Assembly: GCF_047275745.1 (NCBI RefSeq)
Contig: NZ_JBKQWU010000005.1
Span: forward strand, 1-64,000
Origin: Amaricoccus sp047275745
GTDB lineage: Bacteria > Pseudomonadota > Alphaproteobacteria > Rhodobacterales > Rhodobacteraceae
Direction: 5' to 3'
Length of the DNA stretch: 64,000 nucleotides
Shown one piece after another: positions 1-7,514 of this stretch. The notes below the pieces were generated by a model that worked only from the letters and a program-made list of their open reading frames with translations, did not search any database and was not told the origin of the DNA. Position numbers and translations under genes: made by a program. Position 1 is the first letter of the stretch. Each line of letters opens with the position of its first letter.

Positions 1-33
1 CTTCTGAGCGTCCGTGAACTTCGATGCCTTCAT
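1..33 (-). CDS. IS3-family transposase OrfA, N-terminal 11 codons only (runs off the left edge)
   Basis: The minus strand reads MKASKFTDAQK, the characteristic opening of OrfA proteins of IS3-family elements (a helix-turn-helix protein made by frameshift partnership with the OrfB integrase). A good ribosome-binding site (AGGAGG, seven bases before the ATG) supports the start. Only the first 11 codons lie inside the window, so intactness of the element cannot be judged. The candidate element end lies just upstream, near position 114. Confidence 0.7.
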   Translation of the reverse strand, partial: MKASKFTDAQK

Positions 34-90
34 GCCATCGCCTCCTATCCCGGCCAGACAAACCGTACCCGAATTTTCCAGGAATGGACG

Positions 91-114
91 GCCCAGTTCT
101 CAGGGGGCAGAGCA
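91..114 (-). mobile_element. Probable terminal inverted repeat end of the IS3-family element
   Basis: On the minus strand, about 80 bases before the orfA start, the sequence reads TGCTCTGCCCCCTGAG. This resembles IS3-family (IS407-type) ends, which begin with TG and carry a CTGCCCCC core. If correct, the element occupies positions up to about 114 and extends left out of the window. The other end is not visible, so this rests on motif resemblance. Confidence 0.4.
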
Positions 115-295
115 GACTTTCTCCTCATCAAAAGGACCAAGCCGGCGGGGCGAAACGCGCGGTCCGGTCTCCGTCGGTCTGCGAGACCTGTCGGGCATCC
201 GCGGCGGCGAGCCGCGTGCTCGCGACGCGGATGGCGCGGGGTCAGTGACCCTCGGGCCCCGCCCAAGATCGACGGGGCGCCATCGGGTCGACGCG

Positions 296-1201
296 TCAAC
301 TGCCCGAGAGATCCTCGATCGCGACGCTCTCTCCGAGAGAGAAGGACATAAGGTCGGTTCCGACGACGAGCGGCCCGCCGTAGGTTGCGCGGGTCGCCGC
401 GATGAGCGCGTCCGCGTCGATGTCGTCGCCGAGCCCCTTCCTAAGGCAGGGACTCGACGATATGCGAATAGACAGCGAGCTTTGGCGTCGTTTCCGAGAA
501 GATCCTTCCCGCCTCCTCCGGCGTGGTGTGGTGGGCGGAGGATCAGGAGGTCGGCGCCCGCGCGCCTGGTCGATGATGCGCTCGTTATATTTCGTATCGC
601 CGGAGATGAGCACGCTCCGGCCTGCGTACTCGATCCTGTACCCGAACGACGGCTTGATGAGATCGCCGTGATCGACTTCGAACGCGGAGACCGTCACCCC
701 GTCCTTTTCCCAGACCACCCCCTGCTCGATATCGTGGGCATCTAAGGCAATTCCCTCCGGGGCGGCAGTTCGTCGGCGATCCGGATGCGGATGTCGTCGG
801 CGAAGGCTTCAGTCAGGCTCGCAGTCATCGCGACCGTGCCCTTCAGGCCGTAGATCACCATGGGCGCCTCCCGCCCTCCGAACGCGGTCGGGAGCCAGCC
901 GGCCCCAGAGGTCGGTGAGGCCGTTGAGGTGGTCGGAGTACATGTGCGTGAGGAAGCTCGCGTCGATCGATCCGATCGGCACCCCGAGCTGGGAAAGGCG
1001 CATCGAAGCGCCCCGCCCGAAGTCGAAAAGCAGGTTGTAGCCGCCGGTCCGCACCAGCATCGACTGGCTGAAGCGGTTCGGAATCGGGATCGGACTTCCG
1101 GTGCCGAGTAGGGTCACCCGGAAATCGCTCTCCGCGGCGGAGGCGGGAAGCGCGGAGTAGAACGACGCGGCGAGCGCCGCCGAAAACGCGATCGCGCGCA
1201 G
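296..1201 (-). pseudogene. Frameshifted MBL-fold metallohydrolase, originally secreted
   Basis: Pieces of one metallo-beta-lactamase-fold protein are spread over different minus-strand frames. The N-terminus has a signal-peptide-like stretch (FSAALAASFYSALPASAAE) followed by LLGTGSP and a metal-site motif HMYSDHLNG, where Tyr replaces the usual His of HxHxDH. The middle (EAPMVIYGLKGTVAMTASL) is in another frame. The next piece has FEVDHGDLIKPSFGYRIEY and LISGDTKYNE, then HHTTPEEAGRIFSETTPKL in another frame, then the end LVVGTDLMSFSLGE. At least three frame changes are needed and no ordinary start codon precedes the signal peptide. It follows the dioxygenase gene on the same strand and may once have belonged to that operon. 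Sequencing error is an alternative, but several shifts plus the missing start favour decay. Confidence 0.8.
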
Positions 1202-1260
1202 GACTCTGGAAGGCGTGCGGGGTTCCTCCTTGGTTTCTTGTCGGGGATCGGCGGCGAGCC

Positions 1261-2145
1261 TCAGCTTGCCGCGTGCTCGATACTGTCGGCCAGCCGATGG
1301 TCCTCGGTGGCGTCCGGAACCATCACGAAGTCGAAGGGGGAGCGCCATTCGGTCGCGCCGCTGATGTGCTCGAAGGGGGCGACGAGGGTCTGCTTCACGC
1401 CGAAGACGGTGTCGGATTCGAGGTAGGGGTCCTCGCCGACGAAGGTGTGGGTGACGATCTTCTGAAAGCCCGGCGCGGTGACGAGATAGTGCATGTGCGC
1501 CGGACGGTACGGGTGCCGGCCGAGGTGGCCGAGCATCTGGCCGACCGGGCCGTCGTCGGGGATCGGATAGCTGACCGGCTTGATGCCGACGAAGCTGTAC
1601 CTGCCGTCCGGCCCGGTGACGAAGCGGCCGCGGTTGTTCCACTTCGGCTGGATGCCAGGCTGCTGCACGTCGTAGAAGCCGTCGGCGTTGTCCGACCAGA
1701 CATCGACTGTGGCGCCCTCGATCGGCTGGCCGTCGAGGTCGGTGACCCGGCCCTCGAAGAGGCAGCTCTCGCCCTTGCCGTCGAGCGAGATCGTCGCGCC
1801 ATGTTCGCGGATCGGCGCGTCCTCGACGTGAAACGGGCCGAATACGGTGTTCTCGGTGGCGCCGGTCGGGCGGCGGTTGTTGATCGCATCGACCAGCATC
1901 GAAAGCCCGAGCGTGTCGGAGAGCAGGATGAATTCCTGCCGCTCGCCCGAGCAGATCTGACCGGTGCGGGTCAGGAAGTCGATGCCGTAGTCCCACTCGG
2001 CTTGGGTGAGTTCGACCTCCTTGGCGAAGGCGTGCAGGTGCTTGACGAGGCTCGCCATGACAGTAGCGAGACGCGGGCTGACATTTTGGCCCATACGGGC
2101 GTTGACGGCCTCGACGGAACCTTCCTCGGTGAAATAGGCATGCAT
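1261..2145 (-). CDS. Hydroxyquinol 1,2-dioxygenase (intradiol ring cleavage)
   Basis: This 294-residue protein matches the intradiol dioxygenase family. It has the N-terminal helical dimerisation domain, then the beta-sandwich core with the four Fe(III) ligands expected for the family: Tyr158 (DGFYDV), Tyr193 (VSYPIP), His217 and His219 (RPAHMHY). It would cleave 1,2,4-trihydroxybenzene to maleylacetate in the cytoplasm. Substrate choice over catechol is inferred from the neighbouring maleylacetate reductase, which uses the predicted product. It is the third gene of a minus-strand operon with the flavin hydroxylase and the reductase, 47 bases after the reductase. Confidence 0.88.
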   Translation of the reverse strand: MHAYFTEEGSVEAVNARMGQNVSPRLATVMASLVKHLHAFAKEVELTQAEWDYGIDFLTRTGQICSGERQEFILLSDTLGLSMLVDAINNRRPTGATENTVFGPFHVEDAPIREHGATISLDGKGESCLFEGRVTDLDGQPIEGATVDVWSDNADGFYDVQQPGIQPKWNNRGRFVTGPDGRYSFVGIKPVSYPIPDDGPVGQMLGHLGRHPYRPAHMHYLVTAPGFQKIVTHTFVGEDPYLESDTVFGVKQTLVAPFEHISGATEWRSPFDFVMVPDATEDHRLADSIEHAAS

Positions 2146-2192
2146 GGTTTTCCTCCTCTCGCGCTCCGTTGGTCGGCGGCGCCTGATGATGG

Positions 2193-3272
2193 CTATTCCG
2201 GTCGCTGGCCAGCCCAGGCGCGGCGCAGCAGCGCGCGGATCGCGTCCCGCTCGACGGGACGCGGATTCCAGTACGGGTTCTTGACCGCCAGGTCGGCGGC
2301 GCGATCGAGGTCGGCCTCCTTCAGGCCGAAATCCTTCAGCGCGCGCGGCGCCCCGAGTTCTCCCGCCAGATCCCAGAGCCCGCCGCCGAGGTCACCGCCA
2401 AAAAGCGCCGCGGCCGGGGCGAGGGCGTCGGCGGCGGCCCCGGCATTATAGGCGGCCGAATGCGGCAGGATGATCGTGTGCGTTTCTGCGTGCGGCAGGT
2501 CGAAGCTGCCGCCGAGTGTGTGGCAGAGCTTGTGGTGCAGCGCCATGCCGACGGTACCGAGCACCGTGCCACAGAGCCAGGAGCCGTATAGCGCACCGCC
2601 ACGGGCCTCGGGGTCACGGGGGCCGGCGACGATTCGCGGCAGCGCCTCCTTGAGTGCGCGGATGCCTTCGAGCGCCATCAGCGAGGCGACCGGGTTGCGG
2701 TCCTGTGCGTAGAGACCTTCGACGGCGTGCGCGATGGCGTTGAACCCGCTGGTCACGCTCATCGGCACCGGCAGGCCAAGCGTCAGGTCGGGGTCGTAGA
2801 TCACCACCTCCGGCAGGATCGAGGCGTCGCGGACCGTGGTCTTCACCCCGTCCTCGGTCTGGCCGAGGATCGGCGTCACCTCTGAACCGGCGTAGGTGGT
2901 GGCGACGACGATCTGCGGCGCACCGTTGCGATACGCGATGGCCTTGCCGAGCCCGATCGTCGAGCCGCCGCCGAAGGCCACGACGCAGTCGGCGCCAGTC
3001 GCAGTAAAGGCCGCCATCGCCTTCACCGTCACCTCGACCGGCGTGTGCATCGCGGCTTCGGCGAAGACACCCGCCGCGAGTTCGCCGAGCGCGGCGGCGA
3101 GCGCCTCGGCATCCGCCTTCTGGTGCGGCGTCGAGAGGACGAGGGCGCGGGTTCCGCCCTGACCGGCGACTTCCTCCGCGACCCGGGAGAGGGTGCCCGG
3201 CCCGAAGACGATCCGGGCGGGGTTGGTGACATGGGTGAAGCCGGGGCGGGCGGTCCGGGCGGTATCGAGCAT
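2193..3272 (-). CDS. Maleylacetate reductase
   Basis: This 359-residue member of the iron-containing alcohol dehydrogenase superfamily reduces maleylacetate to 3-oxoadipate with NAD(P)H, feeding the lower beta-ketoadipate pathway. Visible features are the nucleotide-binding loop GGGSTIGLGKA, the TTYAGSEVTP segment and a histidine-rich C-terminal domain (ALHHKLCHTLGGSFDLPHAETH) typical of maleylacetate reductases. The start MLDTARTARPGF is chosen because it gives the family's usual length and is preceded by an AGGAGG-like site. A longer upstream reading would overlap the hydroxylase gene. It lies 11 bases after the hydroxylase stop and just before the dioxygenase. Confidence 0.88.
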   Translation of the reverse strand: MLDTARTARPGFTHVTNPARIVFGPGTLSRVAEEVAGQGGTRALVLSTPHQKADAEALAAALGELAAGVFAEAAMHTPVEVTVKAMAAFTATGADCVVAFGGGSTIGLGKAIAYRNGAPQIVVATTYAGSEVTPILGQTEDGVKTTVRDASILPEVVIYDPDLTLGLPVPMSVTSGFNAIAHAVEGLYAQDRNPVASLMALEGIRALKEALPRIVAGPRDPEARGGALYGSWLCGTVLGTVGMALHHKLCHTLGGSFDLPHAETHTIILPHSAAYNAGAAADALAPAAALFGGDLGGGLWDLAGELGAPRALKDFGLKEADLDRAADLAVKNPYWNPRPVERDAIRALLRRAWAGQRPE

Positions 3273-3283
3273 TGGAATCCTCC

Positions 3284-4903
3284 TCACGCGGCCGCGGCCG
3301 CGGGTTCGCCGGCCATATGCAGCCGGGCAACGACCTCGTCGAAGCGATGGCGCAGCGCCTCCGGCGTGCGGGCCGTAGCCGCGACGTAGAAATCGGGGCG
3401 CAGCAGAACGTAGCGCGCGTCGATCGCGTCGAGCCAGCGGGCATAGGTTCTCTCGACATCCACCGCGTCGCAATCGGTGCCCGGCGCGCCGATTCTGACC
3501 GTCCGGCCCCCGAGCGCTGCTAGCACCGCGCGCTGGTCGGCGGTGAGCGCCTCGGCCGGATCGACGTCGAGGCCGATCAACATCCAGCCCTGGCCGACCG
3601 CTTGGTCAAACCGGTCGCGTTTTCCGTTCGCCTCGACCACGCCCTGCACCGACAACTCGCCGGCATGGGCGGTCTCGTCGCACCAGACCCCGGCGCCGAG
3701 ATGGCAGACATCGGTCGGGACCGGCGTGTTGCCGCGCGCCGCGAGGTCGGCCTTCATCCGCGCATCGCGTTTCGCCGCCTCCTCCGGATCGGAGATGCAG
3801 ATGATCTTGCCGAGCTCCTGGCTGAAGTCGATGTAGTGCTTGGCATGCGCCAGCCGCTCGCTGGTGTAGCTGTCGAGAATCTCGCCGCCGAAGCGCCCCT
3901 CGAGGATGCCGTTCAGCCGCCAGCCGAGTGCTACCGCGTCGCGGAGGCCGGCGCACATCCCCTCGCCGGCGAAGGGCGGCATCAGATGGGCGGCGTCCCC
4001 GGCGATGGCGCAGCGGCCCTTGTTCCAGGTCTTCGCCCAGCGGGCCTGGAAGCGATAGACGGCGCTCCGCTCCAGCGTCGCGTTCTCGCGCGTCAGCCCC
4101 CAGGGAGCGAGAAGTCGCCAGGCGCTTTCCTCGCTGGCGATCTCCTGCGCCGACTCGCCCGGCAGCACCATGTATTCCCAGCGCCGCCGTCCCGGACCGC
4201 CCGGCACGATCGTGGTCGGTCGCTTCGGGTCGCAGAGCTGCCACTGCGAGGGCTCGGTCACGTATTCGCCATGCGGGATCATGTCGAGGATCAGCCAGTC
4301 GAAGAAATAGCCTTTGTCGACATTCTCAATTCCCAGGGCCTCGCGCACGAAGCTGTTCGCGCCATCGGCGCCCACCACGTATTTCGCCCGCACGCGCACC
4401 CGCGGACCGTTACCTTCCCTGGCGTTCGGACGCAGCCAGAGCGTCACGCCATCCGCGTCCTCGGCGAGATTGACCGCCGCCCAGCCGCGGATGTGGCTGA
4501 CACTCGGCAGGTCGTCGGTGATCTTCGTCAGACGGCGCTCGAGGTCGGGCTGGTTGAACCAGTAACGCACGCGCCAGCCCGAGGCCGAGGTGCTCTGCCA
4601 GTCGACGATCTGCAGGTTCTCGCCCTGGGCATCGCGCCAGTAGTAGAGCTCGTCGTGGTAGTTGATCGCCGGATCGTTCTCCGAGTCGATGCCGAGCGTC
4701 GCGAGAATGCGCGCGATCTCGTGGTCGTAGGTCACCGCGCGGGGCCGGTCATAGGCCTCCTTCCAGCGCTCGATCAGCGTCACCTTCCTGCCCTGCCTTC
4801 CGAGCAGGATCGCCAGCATCGTGCCGACGGGTCCGCCGCCGACGATGGCGACATCCGCGTCGTAATGTGTCGACTCGGCATGAATATGCGTCGCTTCGGT
4901 CAT
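3284..4903 (-). CDS. FAD-dependent aromatic hydroxylase (MhpA/PheA-type), probable hydroxyquinol-forming monooxygenase
   Basis: The 539-residue protein has the three signatures of class A flavoprotein hydroxylases: the dinucleotide fold VAIVGGGPVGTMLA near residue 20, the DG motif VGADGANSFVR near residue 175, and the GD motif CAIAGDAAHLMPPFAGEGM near residue 296. A C-terminal thioredoxin-like region as in phenol hydroxylases follows. It would use NAD(P)H and O2 to hydroxylate a phenol. Leading an operon with hydroxyquinol dioxygenase and maleylacetate reductase, it probably makes hydroxyquinol, for instance from resorcinol; the exact substrate is inference. The gene diverges from the TetR regulator and three operator-like boxes lie upstream. 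Confidence 0.82.
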   Translation of the reverse strand: MTEATHIHAESTHYDADVAIVGGGPVGTMLAILLGRQGRKVTLIERWKEAYDRPRAVTYDHEIARILATLGIDSENDPAINYHDELYYWRDAQGENLQIVDWQSTSASGWRVRYWFNQPDLERRLTKITDDLPSVSHIRGWAAVNLAEDADGVTLWLRPNAREGNGPRVRVRAKYVVGADGANSFVREALGIENVDKGYFFDWLILDMIPHGEYVTEPSQWQLCDPKRPTTIVPGGPGRRRWEYMVLPGESAQEIASEESAWRLLAPWGLTRENATLERSAVYRFQARWAKTWNKGRCAIAGDAAHLMPPFAGEGMCAGLRDAVALGWRLNGILEGRFGGEILDSYTSERLAHAKHYIDFSQELGKIICISDPEEAAKRDARMKADLAARGNTPVPTDVCHLGAGVWCDETAHAGELSVQGVVEANGKRDRFDQAVGQGWMLIGLDVDPAEALTADQRAVLAALGGRTVRIGAPGTDCDAVDVERTYARWLDAIDARYVLLRPDFYVAATARTPEALRHRFDEVVARLHMAGEPAAAAA

Positions 4904-4976
4904 CTTGGTCCTCCCGGATCGGGGCTGCCTTGGCCCAGTTCTCGCGCCGTCGCCTCAGGGTCGCCGGCCAATGAAG

Positions 4977-5044
4977 TGACCATACGTCAAAAATGAATGT
5001 TCGTCAATTTAGGATACATGGCTGATATGACGATCTGTCATATC
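4977..5044. promoter_or_regulatory. Three TetR-operator-like boxes in the divergent hydroxylase/tetR promoter region
   Basis: The best box is a perfect inverted repeat, GATATGAC-N5-GTCATATC, at 5024-5044. Two weaker boxes share its core: TGAC-N5-GTCA at 4977-4989 and TGAA-N5-GTCA at 4994-5006. Their centres are near 4983, 5000 and 5034, so spacings are about 17 and 34 bp. They lie between the divergent hydroxylase operon (start 4903) and the tetR gene (start 5199), the normal place for an autoregulated TetR operator. Binding is inferred from position and symmetry. Confidence 0.65.
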
Positions 5045-5198
5045 ATGGATTTTGCGCCAGATGCCAATAGGTTGGCGGTCAGATTGAAGCGCGTATCGGA
5101 ACGCGGGCGTGCCATGCACTCCATTGTTCGAAGCTGAACATGATTCGTTTGCGAGCGTCGTCGGGACCGGCTAGAACTCGACCCGGAGGAGATGCCCG

Positions 5199-5873
5199 AT
5201 GGACAGCACCGATCCGGAGCAACGCGAAGGCCGCGTGGCCCGCCGCCAGCGCCGCAATCGCGAAGCGCTGATCCGCGCGGCGCAGGTGGTGATGACCGAG
5301 AAGGGCGTCGACGGCGCCACCATGCTCGAGATCGCCGAGCGCGCCGATGTCGGGGCAGGCACGGTCTACAACTACTTCAAGTCGAAGGACGACCTCGCCA
5401 TCGCCGTTCTCGAGACGCTGATGCACGACCTCGCGCTGCGCATCAAACAGGCGACGAAGGGTTTCGACGACCCCGCCGAGGTCTATGCGTTCGGTCTGCG
5501 CGCCGTACTAGAGACCGCCACCAGCGACGAGCGCTGGCGCCAGCTCCTCAACCGCTCGGAAGTGATCGCCGATACGATCTTTCGTGTCATGGGCCCCTTC
5601 GCGACCCGCGACCTCCGCCTCGCCATCGACGCCGGCCGCTTCCGCCTCGACGACCCGGCGCTGGTCTGGCGTCTCGCGACCCATGCCATCATCGGCGTCA
5701 GCCTCGCCGTGACAACCGGCACGCTGCCGTCGGACACCCTCGACGAGACCGTCGTCATCCTCCTCTGCATGACCGGCATGGGCGTCGAAGGTGCGCGAGA
5801 GCTCGCGGGACGACCCCGTCCGCGGATTGCGACGGCCTCACGTCGTGAAGCGGTGGACAAAGCCGCGAACTGA
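5199..5873 (+). CDS. TetR/AcrR-family transcriptional regulator of the hydroxyquinol operon
   Basis: The 224-residue protein has a basic N-terminus (RVARRQRRNREALIRAA) and a TetR-type helix-turn-helix around residues 30-65 (GATMLEIAERADVGAGTVYN followed by YFKSKDDL). An all-helical ligand-binding domain follows, with no recognisable subfamily. The ATG at 5199 is preceded by GGAGGAG. It is divergent from the aromatic hydroxylase operon, so it probably represses that operon and itself through the inverted repeats at 4977-5044, with an aromatic compound as inducer. Regulator class is seen in the sequence; target and ligand are inferred. Confidence 0.88.
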   Translation: MDSTDPEQREGRVARRQRRNREALIRAAQVVMTEKGVDGATMLEIAERADVGAGTVYNYFKSKDDLAIAVLETLMHDLALRIKQATKGFDDPAEVYAFGLRAVLETATSDERWRQLLNRSEVIADTIFRVMGPFATRDLRLAIDAGRFRLDDPALVWRLATHAIIGVSLAVTTGTLPSDTLDETVVILLCMTGMGVEGARELAGRPRPRIATASRREAVDKAAN

Positions 5874-6021
5874 AGGGCCGAGCAATACCTCAAGTTCAAT
5901 GTGTGCTCTCCACCGCGCTGCCAGATCCACGCGATGTCCACTATCGCCCTCTGCATCAGATGCGCTTCGGCGGCCTGCATGACGGCTCGGACGATTTCGA
6001 TGGCCGGTTCTTTGCACCGAT

Positions 6022-6945
6022 TCACTTGTCTCGGGACGGGTGGAGCGACGCGATGATGCGGCGACCGTCGCTCGACGCCTCGCTGATCAGCGCGGACGCC
6101 AACCGCGAGGACTGGATCGAGCCCGAGCGCTGGTCGCGGGAGGAGCAGGCCAGCCGCGCCGCCACGGAATATCCGGAGCCGCTGGAGCCCGGCGACGCCG
6201 GTGCAGCCGAACTACGTCTCGTCGGTCGATCCCGCCGCGCGCTGGTCCGCCGCGGATCGCGGCGAGGCACACTTCCTCTATTCTGCCAACTACCTCGTCG
6301 ACCTCGCGAACGCCGTGATCGTCGACGTCGAGGCGACCGCGCCGATCCGGCAAGCCAAGAACAGGGCCGCGCGCGACATGATCGCGCTCACCCTCGACCG
6401 CTTCGGCCTCTACCCCGAGCGCCTGGTCGCCGACACCGCCTACGGCTCGGCCGAGACACTGGCCCGGCTCGTCCACGAGCAGGGCATCGAGCCCCACATC
6501 CCGGTGATCGGCAAAGCGCGCCGCGGCGGCGACGCCCTGAGCCGCGACGACTTCGTCTGCGATCTTCGCAAGGACGCCTATCGCTGTCCGGAGAGCAAGG
6601 GGGCTCCACCACTATTTACAACCGTTTCGCACCAAACTCAGCGGCGTCGGCGAGGGCGCCATGATGCGCTACCGCGCGAGCAAGACCCACTGCGATGCTT
6701 GCCCGCTGAAGCCGCACTGCACGCCGAAGGAACCCGGCCGAGCGATCATGCGCTCGATCGACGAGGGCGCACGGGACCTGGCGCGATCGATCGCCAAGAC
6801 CGACGCCTTTCGTCGTCTCGCTATGTGCAAGAAAGAAGGTCGAGATGCTGTTCGCGCAGTTGAAGCGGATCCTGAAGCTCGATCGCCTGGGCTTGCGAGG
6901 ACCGAACGGTGCCCGAGACGAATTCCTCCTTGCCGCCACCGACCA
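6022..6945 (+). pseudogene. Degenerate IS1182-family transposase (N-terminally truncated, multiply frameshifted)
   Basis: Fragments of an IS1182-type DDE transposase appear in successive plus frames. They are DASLISADANRED near 6076, then YVSSVDPAARWSAADRG through LVADTAYGSAETLARLV and HIPVIGKA (about 6205-6520), then MMRYRASKTHCDACPLKPHC and IMRSIDEGARDLARSIAKTD (6661-6810), then MLFAQLKRILKLDRL and LRGPNGARDEFLLAAT (6845-6945). The N-terminal DNA-binding half is missing and at least three frame changes are present, so the copy cannot be autonomous. Similarity stops at about 6945, where a different minus-strand coding fragment begins. No terminal inverted repeats were recognised. Confidence 0.8.
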
Positions 6946-6947
6946 GG

Positions 6948-7019
6948 CTTGCCCGCCAGCTCGGCGAGCGACTGGCGGATCTCCGACCGACGCCGGGAAA
7001 TCGTGGTCGAGGTCAGCAT
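6948..7019 (-). pseudogene. N-terminal remnant resembling a phage major capsid/scaffold protein
   Basis: The minus strand from an ATG at 7019 reads MLTSTTISRRRSEIRQSLAE and then LAGKP before running into the IS1182 remnant. A clear ribosome-binding site (AAAAGGA, seven bases upstream) precedes it. The helical R/E-rich opening resembles N-termini of HK97-type capsid proteins from rhodobacterial prophages; this is a recollection of the family, not a search result. If right, the insertion element interrupted a prophage gene and the rest has been lost. The identification is tentative. Confidence 0.35.
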
Positions 7020-7326
7020 TCAGCGTTCCTTTTCGGGAGCGCTGCGGCGAGCAGATCGCGCCAGGTGGACGCGTCAATGACAATTACCGCTGGCTTCCGA
7101 CAGCTTGCAACCAGAGCGCGCAGAAATCGATCGATCTCTCCAAATGGGCGATCGGACCGAAGGTGGGATATGTCGCGTCCATGTCGCACGGAGCGGGCGG
7201 GAATCTACCGGCACAATCGGTCGCAGATCGGAGTTGCGTGGATTTTGACCTGATGGTGATGCAACATGAGGAAGCGCTATCTGCCGAGTGGACTCGTCAC
7301 AAGCGCCTGAAATTGCGAGAAAAATC
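7020..7326. other. Region between the phage-like fragment and tRNA-Met, no assignable gene
   Basis: No confident gene was found here. On the minus strand, about 7065-7206 is open in a frame that reads, in part, DRPFGEIDRFLRALV and AVIVIDASTWRDLLAAALP and stops at the capsid-like start. It looks protein-like but is only about 50 codons, is preceded by a stop near 7207 and has no ATG start. An overlapping frame has a 32-codon ATG ORF. Probably decayed mobile-element DNA abutting the 3' end of the tRNA gene. Confidence 0.4.
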
Positions 7327-7403
7327 TGGTAGCGGAGGAGGGACTTGAACCCCCGACACGCGGATTATGATTCCGCTGCTCTAACCGGCTGAGCTACTCC
7401 GCC
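7327..7403 (-). tRNA. tRNA-Met (CAT anticodon)
   Basis: A 77-base cloverleaf on the minus strand has acceptor stem GGCGGAG/CTCCGCT (first pair G-U), D arm GCTCAGCCGGTTAGAGC, anticodon stem GCGGA/TCCGC with loop ATCATAA, T arm GGGGGTTCAAGTCCCTC and an encoded ACCA end. Anticodon CAT could also be tRNA-Ile2, but the body resembles the elongator tRNA-Met of alphaproteobacteria. Its 3' end faces the IS and phage remnants, a typical geometry for integration at a tRNA gene. Confidence 0.93.
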
Positions 7404-7415
7404 ACTGGCGCGCTT

Positions 7416-7442
7416 CCTATAGGGGGGCTTGGGCCGCGTCAA
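7416..7442 (-). promoter_or_regulatory. Putative promoter of tRNA-Met
   Basis: On the minus strand TTGACG (7442-7437) and TATAGG (7421-7416) are separated by 15 bases, with the tRNA beginning 12 bases further on. The hexamers resemble sigma-70 -35 and -10 elements, although the spacing is slightly short. Confidence 0.45.
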
Positions 7443-7514
7443 GCCGGCGCAACGTCAAAAGCTGGAGACTTTCGGGCCCGACTCGGACGGGGAAACCGCC
7501 GGCCGTTCGGGGGG

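Noticed and set aside
7327..7403. tRNA-Ile2 (CAT anticodon modified to lysidine)
   Set aside because: The anticodon is compatible, but the acceptor and T arms resemble elongator tRNA-Met of alphaproteobacteria.
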